Below are positions 1-12,219 of a stretch of 64,000 nt of DNA, one piece after another. The DNA is taken from positions 328,978-392,977 of the forward strand of contig NZ_BOMH01000028.1 in NCBI RefSeq assembly GCF_016862095.1, written 5' to 3'. The notes beneath the pieces were generated by a model. The model saw only the letters and a list, made by a program, of their open reading frames with translations, searched no databases and was not told the origin of the DNA. The stretch's first letter is position 1; each line of letters begins with the position of its first letter. Both the position numbers and the translations under genes were made by a program. Origin of the DNA: Actinoplanes cyaneus. Its GTDB lineage: Bacteria > Actinomycetota > Actinomycetes > Mycobacteriales > Micromonosporaceae.

Positions 1-570
1 GGCCTGCTGCACGGGGTGATCACGCAGAACGTGGACGGGCTGCACCAGGCGGCCGGCGCGCGCGACGTCGTCGAGCTGCACGGCAACCTGGCCCGGGTCA
101 CGTGTCTGGACTGCGGCGTGCTGACCGGCCGGGCGGAGCTGGAGCACCGGCTGACCGCCGCGAACCCGGACTTCAGCGCGGTGGCCTCGGCGGTGAACGC
201 GGACGGCGACGTGGATCTGGACGAGACGGCGCTGGACGGATTCCGCGTGGTCGACTGCCTGTCCTGCGCCGGGACGCTGAAGCCGGACGTCGTCTACTTC
301 GGCGAGACCGTGCCGGCCGACCGCGTGTCGCGCGCGTTCGAGCTGGTCGCCGGGGCGCGCACGCTGCTGGTCCTGGGCTCCTCGCTGACCGTCATGTCGG
401 GTCGCCGGTTCGTGCTGCGGGCGGTCAAGCAGGGCATCCGGGTGGCGATCGTGAACCGCGGAGTGACGCGCGGGGAGCCGTACGCGGACCTCTTGATCGA
501 TGCCCCTCTGGGTGTCGTTCTTCCGAATCTTGCCCGGGATACCGATACGCACCGTTTGTTGCCTCAGTAA
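1..570 (+). CDS. Sir2-family NAD-dependent protein deacylase, 5' end cut by window edge
   Basis: The reading frame is open from base 1, so the N-terminal Rossmann part (GAGxS motif) lies outside the window. Visible are the sirtuin signature TQNVDGLH (residues 8-15 of the visible part), the catalytic His in VELHG, and a split zinc site with CLDC (35-38) and CLSC about 50 residues later. The late motif LGSSLTV belongs to the NAD-binding core. Family role: removal of acyl groups from lysines using NAD, cytosolic. The loop between the two Cys pairs is longer than in small bacterial sirtuins. Substrates cannot be told from sequence. Confidence 0.9.
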   Translation, partial: GLLHGVITQNVDGLHQAAGARDVVELHGNLARVTCLDCGVLTGRAELEHRLTAANPDFSAVASAVNADGDVDLDETALDGFRVVDCLSCAGTLKPDVVYFGETVPADRVSRAFELVAGARTLLVLGSSLTVMSGRRFVLRAVKQGIRVAIVNRGVTRGEPYADLLIDAPLGVVLPNLARDTDTHRLLPQ

Positions 571-658
571 ACGAACCCGGCTTCCGCTGGTTACCGGAAT
601 GAAACCTAAATAGATCTCGGCCCCATTGACGTGACTGCGCTCACTGAGGTTGACTGCC

Positions 659-682
659 GGAACCGGTCCCGAAACCGGTTCC
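659..682. promoter_or_regulatory. Tandem LacI-type operators
   Basis: Two 12-bp near-palindromes abut exactly: GGAACCGGTCCC (659-670) and GAAACCGGTTCC (671-682). Both have the central CCGG / AACCGGTT form common to LacI-family sites. They sit 46-69 bp before the chosen start of the LacI gene, so autoregulation is the simplest reading (inference). Confidence 0.55.
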
Positions 683-727
683 GAACCTCCGGCGCAACCG
701 GCCGGAAACAAGATTCGCGGAGGAGCT

Positions 728-1732
728 GTGCCGATCACCATCGCCGACGTGGCGGCTCGGGCCAAGGTCAGCAAGACGACCGTGTCCCGGGTTCTCAACG
801 GCAAGGGTGAGCTGGACGAGTCGACCGCCGCGCGGGTCCGCGCGGTGATCGAGGAGCTCGGCTACGTCCCCAGCGCCCGCGCGGTGAACCTGGCCCGCGG
901 CCGCACCCGGGTGATCGGCATGCTGGTGCCCTCGCTGACCTGGCCCTGGATGGGCGAGGTGCTGCAGGGCGCGGTGGACGTGCTGGAGGCCGAGGAGTAC
1001 GGCCTGCTGCTGTTCACCTTCAACCGGGGCGACGACTCGATGCGCCAGTTCGCCGCGCAGGTCGCCGCCAAGTCGTTCGACGGCCTGCTGGCGATCGAGC
1101 CGGAGGGCACCCTGAGCTACCTCGTCACGCTGCACAACCGTGGCCTGCCGATGGTGCTGATCGACGACCGTGACCAGATCGCCGGCGGGCAGATCCCGAC
1201 CGTCGGCACCACCAACCACAGCGGAGCGGCCGACGCCGCCCGGCACCTGCTGGGGATCGGGCGCCACAAGCCGCTCGTGATCACCGGCCCGTCCCGGTTC
1301 GGATGCACCGTGCAGCGCACCGACGGCTTCTCCTCGGCGTTCGCCGAGGCCGGCCACCCGATCCCGGACACTTACGTGCTTCCCGGCGACTTCACGGTCG
1401 CGTGCGGGTCCGACGGGGTCAAGCAGGCGATCGCCGCCGGGCTCGACTTCGACGCCGTCTTCTGCCACAACGACCTCTCCGCCTTCGGCGCCGTCCAGGC
1501 CGTTCAGGACGCCGGCCGGCGGGTGCCGGAGGACGTCGCGGTGGTCGGCTTCGACGACATCCCGATGGCCGCGCACCACCAGCCGGCGCTCTCCACCGTG
1601 CATCAGCCGATGCGCGAGATGGGCGAGGCGGCGGCACGCACCCTGCTCGCGCACTTCGAGGGGACCGCGCTCCCGAACCGGCCGACGGTGATCCCGGCGA
1701 CGTTCACCGCGCGGGCCTCGACCCAGCCCTAG
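728..1732 (+). CDS. LacI-family transcriptional regulator
   Basis: 334 aa. The N-terminal LacI helix-turn-helix reads TIADVAARAKVSKTTVSRVLNG, followed by the hinge and a periplasmic-binding-protein-like effector domain ending with the typical GFDDIPMA block near residue 280. The GTG at 728 was chosen because a GGAGG (719-723) lies just upstream and homologues begin two or three residues before TIADVA; a TTG at 650 would add 26 unconserved residues. The gene precedes an ABC importer and a beta-glucosidase, so it probably senses a beta-glucoside or its breakdown product and represses the downstream operon and itself through the operators at 659-682. Confidence 0.92.
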   Translation: MPITIADVAARAKVSKTTVSRVLNGKGELDESTAARVRAVIEELGYVPSARAVNLARGRTRVIGMLVPSLTWPWMGEVLQGAVDVLEAEEYGLLLFTFNRGDDSMRQFAAQVAAKSFDGLLAIEPEGTLSYLVTLHNRGLPMVLIDDRDQIAGGQIPTVGTTNHSGAADAARHLLGIGRHKPLVITGPSRFGCTVQRTDGFSSAFAEAGHPIPDTYVLPGDFTVACGSDGVKQAIAAGLDFDAVFCHNDLSAFGAVQAVQDAGRRVPEDVAVVGFDDIPMAAHHQPALSTVHQPMREMGEAAARTLLAHFEGTALPNRPTVIPATFTARASTQP

Positions 1733-1763
1733 CACCCAACTCCCACAGCAAGCAGATCCTGTT

Positions 1764-1785
1764 CGACCGGCCACCGGGCCGGTCG
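1764..1785 (+). terminator. Hairpin after the LacI gene
   Basis: Perfect 9-bp stem CGACCGGCC / GGCCGGTCG with loop ACCG, 31 nt after the stop. No T-run follows, which is common in very GC-rich genomes. It separates the regulator from the transporter operon. Confidence 0.5.
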
Positions 1786-1890
1786 GGCGACCCCGCACGT
1801 CTCGGGGCCGGCTGCCGCCGGTCACGCGATGCCGCACGCCCTCCGGGCACCCCTCCCACCGAAATTCGCGAAATCCGAGGAGATTCTCCG

Positions 1891-3576
1891 ATGCAGAGAA
1901 GGAAGCTGTTCGCGGTCGCCCTGGCCGGCGTGCTGGCCACGGGCGGCCTGAGCGCGTGCGGTGACTCGCCGAACGCCAACAAGGACGCGAGCAACAGCAA
2001 GAGCGCCGACTTCCTGTCGATCGGCATGCCGAACGGCACGGTCACCGAGAGCAACAACCCGTTCCTCGGCACCTCGGCCGGCGCGTCGCTCGGTTACCGC
2101 TGGACCATCTACGAGCCCCTCGGCATGTGGAACAACGTCAAGCCGTCCGACCCGGCGAAGCCGTGGCTGGCCAGCGACATCAAGTGGGCCACCGACTACA
2201 AGCAGCTCGACGTGACGATCCGGGACAACGCGACCTGGTCCGACGGGCAGAAGCTGACCGCCGAGGACGTTGCCTACACGTTCAACCTGATCAAGTCGAA
2301 CGAGGCGCTGAACATCTTCGCGCTGCCGATCGACCAGGTCACCGTGGCCGGCAGCAAGGTGACGGTCACCTTCAAGTCGTCGCAGTTCACCGCCTGGCAC
2401 AAGATCATCAGCCAGATCCCGATCGTCCCCAAGCACATCTGGGAGAAGATCGCGGACCCGGCCAAGGACCCGATCAAGGAGCCGGTCGGCTCGGGCCCGT
2501 ACACCCTCAAGACGTTCAGCCAGCAGGGCATCGTCCTCGAGCGCCGAGAGAGCGGTTACTGGCAGGACAAACCGGCCGTCAAGGAACTCCGGTACACCTC
2601 GTACACCGACAACAACGCGCAGACCACCGCGCTGGCCAGCGGCCAGTCCGAGTGGAGCTTCGTGTTCATCCCGAACTACCAGCAGACCTTCGTCGCCAAG
2701 GACCCGGAGCACTTCAAGGTCTGGGCGCCGGGCGTGCTGGGCATCCACGGCCTCTACATCAACACCACCCAGGCGCCGTTCGACGACCCGAAGCTGCGCC
2801 AGGCGATGAACAAGGTGATCAACCGGACCGACATCTTCAACCAGGCCGAGGCCGGTTACTTCCACCCGGAGCTCAAGAGCGTCACGGGTCTGCCGCAGGG
2901 CGCTGGTGACGCGTTCGTCACCGAGGCCTTCAAGGGACAGACGCTCGCGGTCGACGTCGAGGGTGCCAAGAAGATCCTCACCGACGCCGGCTACAAGCTG
3001 GACGGCACCACGCTGAAGGACAAGAGCGGCAAGCCGGTCACCATCAAGCTCAGCGACCCGGCGCCGTGGTCCGACTACCAGACCACGCTCGAGATCATCA
3101 AGAGCAACCTGGCCGAGATCGGCATCGCGGCCACGGTCGAGAAGCCGAATCAGAACGTCTGGGACCAGAACGTGCAGAAGGGCGACTTCGGCGGCGTCAT
3201 GCGCTGGACCAACGGTGGCTCGACGCCGTTCGACATCTACCAGACCGTGATGGACGGCGACCTGCTCAAGCCGGTCGGCGAGCTCGCCCAGCAGGGCAAC
3301 TTCGGCCGCTTCAAGAGCCCCGAGGCGACCGCCGCGCTCAAGGCCTACGCGAACGCGACGAACGACGCGGACCGCACCACCGCCCTGGCCACGATCCAGA
3401 AAATCTTCGTGGATCAGGCACCGATGCTGCCCGTCGGCTCGGACAACGTCGGTGGCGCCTACAGCACCAAGAACTGGATCGGCTGGCCGTCGGACGCCGA
3501 CCCGTACGGCCCGATGCAGCCCACCCAGTCCGGCGCGCTCGACGTGATCATGCACCTCAAGCCCGCCAACTCCTGA
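1891..3576 (+). CDS. ABC transporter substrate-binding lipoprotein, family 5 (Opp/Dpp type)
   Basis: 561 aa. Signal peptide with lipobox LSAC (Cys about residue 22) followed by a Ser/Asn/Lys-rich spacer, so a lipid-anchored extracellular protein. The body matches the SBP_bac_5 family: NPFLGTSAG..., YEPLG, DNATWSDGQKLTAEDVAYTF, and IVPKHIWE are hallmark blocks. AGGAG at 1878-1882 sets the start. It is the first gene of the importer operon. Family 5 binding proteins take peptides, but several (for example Thermotoga cellobiose transporters) bind oligosaccharides; the GH1 enzyme at the operon end argues for a beta-glucan oligosaccharide here (inference). Confidence 0.9.
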   Translation: MQRRKLFAVALAGVLATGGLSACGDSPNANKDASNSKSADFLSIGMPNGTVTESNNPFLGTSAGASLGYRWTIYEPLGMWNNVKPSDPAKPWLASDIKWATDYKQLDVTIRDNATWSDGQKLTAEDVAYTFNLIKSNEALNIFALPIDQVTVAGSKVTVTFKSSQFTAWHKIISQIPIVPKHIWEKIADPAKDPIKEPVGSGPYTLKTFSQQGIVLERRESGYWQDKPAVKELRYTSYTDNNAQTTALASGQSEWSFVFIPNYQQTFVAKDPEHFKVWAPGVLGIHGLYINTTQAPFDDPKLRQAMNKVINRTDIFNQAEAGYFHPELKSVTGLPQGAGDAFVTEAFKGQTLAVDVEGAKKILTDAGYKLDGTTLKDKSGKPVTIKLSDPAPWSDYQTTLEIIKSNLAEIGIAATVEKPNQNVWDQNVQKGDFGGVMRWTNGGSTPFDIYQTVMDGDLLKPVGELAQQGNFGRFKSPEATAALKAYANATNDADRTTALATIQKIFVDQAPMLPVGSDNVGGAYSTKNWIGWPSDADPYGPMQPTQSGALDVIMHLKPANS

Positions 3577-3588
3577 TCGCCTGACCGC

Positions 3589-3614
3589 GGGCGTCCCGGT
3601 TCGCCGGGACGCCC
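3589..3614 (+). terminator. Intra-operon hairpin between binding protein and ATPase genes
   Basis: Perfect 11-bp stem GGGCGTCCCGG / CCGGGACGCCC with a TTCG tetraloop, 12 nt after the stop of the binding-protein gene. No T-tract follows. Such hairpins after binding-protein genes usually block 3' decay or partly terminate, giving an excess of binding protein over membrane components. Confidence 0.6.
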
Positions 3615-3651
3615 GTACCTCCCTGCTCGCTGCTTTGTAAGGAAACCCGGC

Positions 3652-4706
3652 ATGACGTCGATCCCCGACGCGAAAGCGCCGGCCGGCGAGGTGGTGCTTG
3701 AGGCGATCGGCCTGACCAAGCACTTCCCCGTCCGCCGGAAGCTGCGCGACCTCTTCTCCAACCGGAAGGATGCGGTGCACGCCGTCGATGACGTGCACCT
3801 CACGCTTCGCCGCGGCAAGGTCGTGGCCCTGGTCGGCGAGTCCGGCTCGGGCAAGTCCACGATCGCCCGGCTGCTCGCCCAGCTCTATCCCCGCACCGGC
3901 GGGGACATCCGGCTGCACGGCGAGACGACCAGGGTCAAGGGAGGTTCGGCGTTCCGCCGGTACTGCTCCCAAGTGCAGATGATCTTCCAGGACCCGTTCG
4001 CGTCGCTGAACCCGACGCACACCATCCGGTACCACCTGACCCGGTCGTTGAAGATCCACGACAACGCCGGGAAGACGGCCGAGGACCTGGAGAACGCTCT
4101 GACCGAGCTCCTCGAGCGGGTGCAGCTGACCCCGCCGGAGCGGTACCTCGACAAGTTCCCGCACGAGCTCTCCGGCGGCCAGCGGCAGCGTGTGGCGATC
4201 GCCCGGGCGCTCGGCGCGCAGCCCGAGGCGCTGCTCGCCGACGAGCCGGTGTCCATGCTGGACGTCTCGATCCGCCTCGGCGTGCTGAACCTGCTGCGTG
4301 ACCTGCGGGACCGGCTCAACCTGGCGATCCTCTACATCACCCACGACATCGCGTCGGCCCGCTACTTCGCGGACGAGACGATGGTGATGTACGCGGGCCG
4401 GATGGTCGAGGGCGGCGACAGCGAGACCGTGACGCAGTCGCCGGCTCACCCGTACACCCGATTGCTGATCGATTCCGCGCCGGACCCGGACCGTCTCGCC
4501 GGCGCGTCCGAGGCCGAGGGCAAGGACGCGGGCAACGGCGAGCCGCCGAGCCTGATCCACCCGCCGAGCGGCTGCCGGTTCCACCCGCGCTGCCCCGCGG
4601 TGATGGACCGCTGCAAGACCGATCTGCCGGTGCCGCTGGAGATCGGCGACGCGCCCGGCCACTGGGCGGCGTGCTGGCTGTACGACGGCAACAAAGAGGT
4701 GGCCCC

Positions 4707-4710
<4 letters not shown>
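3652..4710 (+). CDS. ABC transporter ATP-binding protein, OppF/DppF type
   Basis: 352 aa. Walker A GESGSGKST (about 62-70), signature LSGGQRQRVAIARAL, Walker B LLADEPVSMLD, and the C-terminal oligopeptide-transporter extension with Cys-rich block CRFHPRCPAVMDRC (family domain oligo_HPY). Walker B ends in EPVSMLD, as in OppF-like subunits. GTAAGGA lies before the ATG. Its stop overlaps the start of the next gene (GTGA), so translation is coupled. It pairs with the ATPase at 6761-7768 to power the importer. Confidence 0.93.
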
Positions 4711-5687
<977 letters not shown>

Positions 5688-5690
5688 ACC

Positions 5691-7768
<2,078 letters not shown>

Positions 7769-7772
7769 GACA

Positions 7773-7806
7773 GGCGGCCGGCCCCCTGCCGTCGGGGCCG
7801 GCCGCC
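7773..7806 (+). terminator. Intrinsic terminator-like hairpin
   Basis: Perfect 13-bp stem GGCGGCCGGCCCC / GGGGCCGGCCGCC, 8-nt loop, followed by ATTTT. It lies only 30 nt before the beta-glucosidase start, so the enzyme may be expressed by read-through or by its own promoter. Confidence 0.75.
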
Positions 7807-7836
7807 ATTTTCCGCTCTTCACATGGGGGAACTTCC

Positions 7837-9153
7837 GTGACTTTCACCTGGGGCGTGGCCACCAGCGCCTACCAGATCGAGGGGGCCGCCGCCGAGGACG
7901 GGCGCACGCCGTCCATCTGGGACACCTTCGCGCACGAGGTCGTCGGCGAGCACGGCGACGTGGCGTGCGACCACTACCACCGGATGCCTGACGACGTCGC
8001 GCTGATCAAGAGCCTGGGCGTGGACGCGTACCGCTTCTCGGTCTCCTGGCCCCGGGTCCAGCCGGGTGGGCGCGGGCCGGCAAATCTGCCCGGCCTGGAC
8101 TTCTACGACCGCCTGGTCGACGAGTTGCTCGGCAACGGGATCACGCCGTGGACCACGATCTACCACTGGGATCTGCCGCAGGAGCTGGAGGACGACGGCG
8201 GCTGGACGAACCGGGACACCGCGTACCGGATGGCCGAGTTCGCCGGGATCGTCGCCGCCCGGCTGGGCGACCGGGTCACGAACTGGCAGACGCTGAACGA
8301 GCCGTGGTGCGTGGCCTATCTCGGGTATCAGCACGGGGTGCACGCGCCCGGGCGCCGTTCGCTGGACGACGCGCTGAAGGCCACTCACCACCTGCTCCTG
8401 GCGCACGGACTCGCCGCCTCTGTCATGAAGAAGCCGGACAACTCGGTCGGCATCGCCCTGAACATCGGCACGGCGACGCCCCACACCGACGACCCTCTGG
8501 ACGTCGCCGCGGCCTGGCGCGCGGACGGCAACGTGACCCGCATCTTCCTGGACCCCCTGGTGCACGGCCACTACCCCGCGGACGTGCTGGCGGACCTCGC
8601 CGCCCGGGGCCACAGCCTGCCGGTCCGGGACGGCGACCTGGCGATCATCAACCAGCGGCCGGACGTGCTGGGCGTCAACTTCTACTTCGGACAGGACTTC
8701 GCCGGGCGCGACGAGCACGGCAACACGCAGGACGCGGACGGCTTCCCCGTCGTCCGGGAGATCCAGCCCGACGTGCCGCGGACCGCGATGGACTGGCCGA
8801 TCACCCCGGACCGGTTCACCACACTGCTGCTGCGGTTGCACCGCGACTACGGCGTGCCGCTCGCGGTGACCGAGAACGGCGCGGTCTACGACGACGTGCC
8901 CGCCGCGGACGGCTTCGTCGCCGACGAGGAGCGGACCGCGTACCTTCGCGACCACATCGCGGCGACGCGCGCGGCGCGGGAACAGGGCGCCGACGTACGC
9001 GGATACTTCGCCTGGTCCCTGATGGACAACTTCGAGTGGGCCGAGGGTTACGGGCGGCGGTTCGGCCTGGTCGCGGTCGACTACGAGACCCAGCGGCGGA
9101 CGCCGAAACAGAGTGCGCTGTGGTTCCGGGACCGCATACGCTCCGGGCTGTGA
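7837..9153 (+). CDS. GH1 family beta-glucosidase
   Basis: 438 aa, usual for the family. Both catalytic glutamates are visible: acid/base Glu155 in TLNEPW and nucleophile Glu346 in VTENGA. The start FTWGVATSAYQIEGA is the classical GH1 N-terminus. No signal peptide, so it hydrolyses imported beta-glucosides (cellobiose or short cello-oligosaccharides) in the cytoplasm. GTG 7837 follows a GGGGGA site. Its place behind an Opp-type importer and LacI gene defines the locus. Confidence 0.95.
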   Translation: MTFTWGVATSAYQIEGAAAEDGRTPSIWDTFAHEVVGEHGDVACDHYHRMPDDVALIKSLGVDAYRFSVSWPRVQPGGRGPANLPGLDFYDRLVDELLGNGITPWTTIYHWDLPQELEDDGGWTNRDTAYRMAEFAGIVAARLGDRVTNWQTLNEPWCVAYLGYQHGVHAPGRRSLDDALKATHHLLLAHGLAASVMKKPDNSVGIALNIGTATPHTDDPLDVAAAWRADGNVTRIFLDPLVHGHYPADVLADLAARGHSLPVRDGDLAIINQRPDVLGVNFYFGQDFAGRDEHGNTQDADGFPVVREIQPDVPRTAMDWPITPDRFTTLLLRLHRDYGVPLAVTENGAVYDDVPAADGFVADEERTAYLRDHIAATRAAREQGADVRGYFAWSLMDNFEWAEGYGRRFGLVAVDYETQRRTPKQSALWFRDRIRSGL

Positions 9154-9974
9154 CCGATTATCTGACCGTCAACCGCGCCAACTGGGACGAACGGGCCCCG
9201 GCGCACGCAGCCTCCGCCGGCTACGGTTTCGCGAAGTTCGCCGCCGACCCGGCGCACCTCAGCGACGTGGTCGCGTTCGACCGGCCGCTGCTCGGTGACC
9301 TCACCGGGCAGCGGGCCGTGCACCTGCAGTGCCACATCGGCACCGACACGCTCTCGCTGTCCCGCCTCGGCGCCACGGTGACCGGCCTCGACTTCTCCGG
9401 CGAGTCCCTGAAGCAGGCGCGCGCGCTGGCCGCCTCGGCGAACGTGGACATCCCGTTCCTGGAGAGTGACGTCTACGCCGCCCGGGACGTGCTCGACGGC
9501 GAGTTCGACCTGGTCTACACCGGGATCGGCGCGCTCGGCTGGCTGCCGAGCATCGAACGCTGGGCTGCCACCGTCGCCTCCCTGCTCGCCCCCGGCGGGC
9601 GCCTGTTCATCCGCGAGGGCCACCCGGTCCTCTGGTCCCTCGAATACGAGCGCACCGACGACGTGATCGCGTTGTCCGAGCCGTACTTCGAGCAGGAGGC
9701 GCCGATGGTGTTCGACGAGCCGGGCACCTACGTCGACACCGATCACCAGTTCACCCACACGGTCACGCACGAGTGGAACCACGGCCTCGGCGAGATCGTC
9801 ACCGCGGTCCTCTCCGCCGGCCTGACCCTGACCGGCCTGGTCGAGCATCAGAGCGTGCCGTGGAACGCGCTGCCCGGCCGCATGCGCGAGATCGGCAACG
9901 GTGAGTGGCAGCTCGCCGATCGCCCCGAGCGCCTGCCGCACACCTACACCCTCCAGGCCCGAAAGCCGATCTAG
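9150..9974 (+). CDS. Class I SAM-dependent methyltransferase
   Basis: 274 aa. SAM-binding motif I is atypical (AVHLQCHIGTDTLSLSRLGA) and is followed by VTGLDFSGESLKQAR (acidic end of beta2) and the motif with ESDVYAARD. GTG 9150 overlaps the stop of the beta-glucosidase gene (GTGA), so it is translationally coupled to it. Substrate unknown; the link to sugar uptake may be only transcriptional. Confidence 0.8.
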   Translation: MTDYLTVNRANWDERAPAHAASAGYGFAKFAADPAHLSDVVAFDRPLLGDLTGQRAVHLQCHIGTDTLSLSRLGATVTGLDFSGESLKQARALAASANVDIPFLESDVYAARDVLDGEFDLVYTGIGALGWLPSIERWAATVASLLAPGGRLFIREGHPVLWSLEYERTDDVIALSEPYFEQEAPMVFDEPGTYVDTDHQFTHTVTHEWNHGLGEIVTAVLSAGLTLTGLVEHQSVPWNALPGRMREIGNGEWQLADRPERLPHTYTLQARKPI

Positions 9975-10070
9975 CCGTACGCCGTGAGCCGCCCGTGCCC
10001 CGGCCCGCGCCCGTGCGAAACCCACGCGACGCGGCTGGTGCTCACGGTAGGCAACGCGGGTCGCGCTGTT

Positions 10071-10125
10071 CGGCTGGTTCTCATGGGCGTTATCCGGGAC
10101 GGATAACGCCCATGAGAACCAGCCG
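10071..10125. repeat. Long perfect palindrome, copy 1 of a dispersed element
   Basis: 26-bp perfect arms (10071-10096 and 10100-10125) around a 3-nt loop GGA. The arm begins CGGCTGGTTCTCATGGGCGT. It lies in the 301-bp gap between two convergent genes, which otherwise holds no recognisable gene. A second copy with a co-varying base pair is at 26884-26938. A partial relative starting CGGCTGGTGCTCACGG is at 10032-10047. Confidence 0.85.
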
Positions 10126-10275
10126 GGAGGGTGGGGCGCGGCTGGGGCTGGAGCGGCGGCGGGCTCGCGTGGTCCCGGGTGTTGTGGATCGGGGCACTGG
10201 GGATGTTGATGCGGGCCTGTCGGTGACGGCGGGGGCGGCCGGCCACGGGACTCTTCCGGGCCGGCCACGGGCGTT

Positions 10276-11790
10276 TCACGTGCGTACTGCGGAATGGTTC
10301 TGATCGGTTTTGACCTGGTTCCGGCCGGATCGTTTCGCGGCATAGAGCAGATCGTCGGCGCGCATCAGCGCGTCCTTGCGGTCCTCGCCGGGGCGGATCT
10401 CGGTCACGCCGATGCTGGTGGTGACCTTGAGCCCGGCGGCGACCGCCGGCCAGTCGTGGCCCTCGATGCCGGCGCACAGCGTCGCGCAGTGGGACGCGGC
10501 CTCGGTCGCGCCGGCCCGGAGGACCAGCAGGAACTCCTCGCCGCCGAGCCGGCCGGCGAACCCGGGCACGGCGTCGAGCAGGCTCGCCAACCGGCGCAGC
10601 ACCTCGTCCCCGGTCGCGTGCGAGTACGTGTCGTTGACCTGCTTGAAGTGGTCCAGGTCGACGAGCGCGACGCTGACCGGCCCGCCGTCGGCGAGCGCCG
10701 CGGTCAGCTCGATCTCGCAGCGGCGGCGGTTGCCGAGGCCGGTCAGCGGATCGCGTTCGGCGACGTCCCACGCCTGCTCGACGGCGAACTGCGCGTGGGC
10801 GAACTTGGCCGCGACCGCGCTCTGCCGCGTCCGCAGAGCCTCCCACGCCTCATGGAATTCGCACATCCTGCGGTATGCCGTCTCGAAGTCCCCGGCGCCG
10901 GCATGACAGGCCGCCAGCGCGCGCAGCGCCTCCGCCTCCGACTCGGGCCGATCCCGCTCGGCGGCGAGCTCCCGGCAGCGCAGCAGGGTTCGCACCGCGC
11001 CGTCGGCGTCGCCGCGCCGGCGTTCGATCTCGGCCAGGGTGAGCAATGCCGCCGGGACCGCGTCCGAGTCGGTGGCCGGCGCGTTCGCGATCGCGTCGAG
11101 GACCACCGTCCCGGCCTCCTCGGGGCGGCCGGTCTCCAGCAGCACCCGGGCGACGGTGTCCGCGCACGAGCAGTTGAGCTGCCGGCCGGCCGTCTCCGCC
11201 CGGGAGCGCATCCGCTCGACCATCACCGCGGCGGCGTCCAGGTCGCCGCTCTGGTAGGCGCACCAGGCCCAGTTGTTGAGATTCGCGATCTCCAGCTCGG
11301 GAAAGCCGGACGCCTCCGCCTCACGCTGCGCGGCCGCGAACTCGGCGGTCTCCAGCTCGTGCAGGCCCTGATCGTTCACCAGCACGGCCAGGATGATCGC
11401 GTGGTCCGCGCGGATCGTCGCCGGGTCGCCGGGCTGCAGCATCCGGACCGATCGGAGCGAGTGCCCGACCGCTGTCGCGCTGTCCCCGATCCGCCACACG
11501 CCGCCGGCGATGATCGCGTGCGCCTTGGCCCGCACCAGCCGGTCGTTGCTGGTGCCCAGCAGGGTGCGAGCCGTCTGCACCGCCTCCGGCACCCGGCCGT
11601 TCCGGTTGTCCAGCTCGGCCTGGATCAGCCGGGCCAGGTCGGCGCTGCGCCGGTCACCGGCCTGTTCGGCGGCCGTGATCAGCGCCCGGGCGCGATCCGC
11701 CAGGCCGGCGTGCGACGCGTACGTGTCCACGACGAGCTGCTCGACCAGGTTTCCCAGCGAAGGTGACGGCACGTTGCGCCTCATCGCCAT
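10276..11790 (-). CDS. TPR-like repeats plus GGDEF diguanylate cyclase
   Basis: 504 aa. About 320 residues of alpha-helical TPR-type repeats, a linker helix, then a GGDEF domain starting DPLTGLGNRRR with active-site motif GGEEF in GRLGGEEFLLVLR and the metal Asp in LVDLDHFKQVND. The sequence before GGEEF has no RxxD inhibitory site, so product feedback is not expected. Role: synthesis of cyclic di-GMP, probably gated by protein or peptide binding to the repeats. ATG 11790 was chosen over the in-frame start at 11898 because the longer form would overlap the ribosome-binding site and start of the divergent gene at 11870. Confidence 0.85.
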   Translation of the reverse strand: MAMRRNVPSPSLGNLVEQLVVDTYASHAGLADRARALITAAEQAGDRRSADLARLIQAELDNRNGRVPEAVQTARTLLGTSNDRLVRAKAHAIIAGGVWRIGDSATAVGHSLRSVRMLQPGDPATIRADHAIILAVLVNDQGLHELETAEFAAAQREAEASGFPELEIANLNNWAWCAYQSGDLDAAAVMVERMRSRAETAGRQLNCSCADTVARVLLETGRPEEAGTVVLDAIANAPATDSDAVPAALLTLAEIERRRGDADGAVRTLLRCRELAAERDRPESEAEALRALAACHAGAGDFETAYRRMCEFHEAWEALRTRQSAVAAKFAHAQFAVEQAWDVAERDPLTGLGNRRRCEIELTAALADGGPVSVALVDLDHFKQVNDTYSHATGDEVLRRLASLLDAVPGFAGRLGGEEFLLVLRAGATEAASHCATLCAGIEGHDWPAVAAGLKVTTSIGVTEIRPGEDRKDALMRADDLLYAAKRSGRNQVKTDQNHSAVRT

Positions 11791-11869
11791 GACCGGGCCG
11801 CAGTTTAGAGAACTGATCGGATCGGGTACCTGCCGCGCATCCCGGTACCCCCGGCTTAGGAGGCTCTCG

Positions 11870-12070
11870 ATGCGCGCAGGCGCGGTCATCATCGTCATCT
11901 GGCTTTTGCTCGGTCTGGTCGCCGCCTTCGAGCGCGGCTACTTCAAGGACACCGGCGACGCGAGTTGCGCGAAGGCCGGAACGGTGATCGTCACGACGAT
12001 CGCCGGTCCGCTGAACTGGCTCGGCGTCAACCCGAAGATCAAGTGTGAGGTCCCGCCGCCGTCGAAGTGA
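11870..12070 (+). CDS. Small conserved membrane protein
   Basis: 66 aa. An N-terminal membrane helix (AVIIVIWLLLGLVAAF), a short loop with Cys, a second hydrophobic stretch TVIVTTIAGPLNWLGVNP, and a C-terminal Cys-containing tail. An excellent AGGAGG (11858-11863) lies 6 nt before the ATG. Similar small proteins are common in actinobacteria; no function is known to me. It is divergent from the diguanylate cyclase. Confidence 0.8.
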   Translation: MRAGAVIIVIWLLLGLVAAFERGYFKDTGDASCAKAGTVIVTTIAGPLNWLGVNPKIKCEVPPPSK

Positions 12071-12124
12071 TCTTCCGGTCTTCAGTGGCCGATGAGGCGT
12101 CTGCTTCCCTTGGCCGAGGTCGTC

Positions 12125-12149
12125 GGGCCGCCGCGTTGCGCGGCGGCCC
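12125..12149 (+). terminator. Hairpin downstream of the small membrane protein gene
   Basis: Perfect 11-bp stem GGGCCGCCGCG / CGCGGCGGCCC, loop TTG, no T-tract, 54 nt after the stop. Between it and the next promoter are short imperfect repeats of GGTTCGGCGATCC. Confidence 0.5.
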
Positions 12150-12219
12150 TCGGCGATCCGGGTTCGGCGATCCCAGGTTCGGTGATCCGGCGGGTTCGGC
12201 GGCCCTGGCGGATTCGGGC

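Noticed and set aside
1822..4662. Long open frame on the minus strand (946 codons) opposite the binding-protein and ATPase genes
   Set aside because: Codon-bias shadow of real plus-strand genes; sequence is Arg/Val/Gly-rich with no domain, and the plus-strand genes have clear family motifs.
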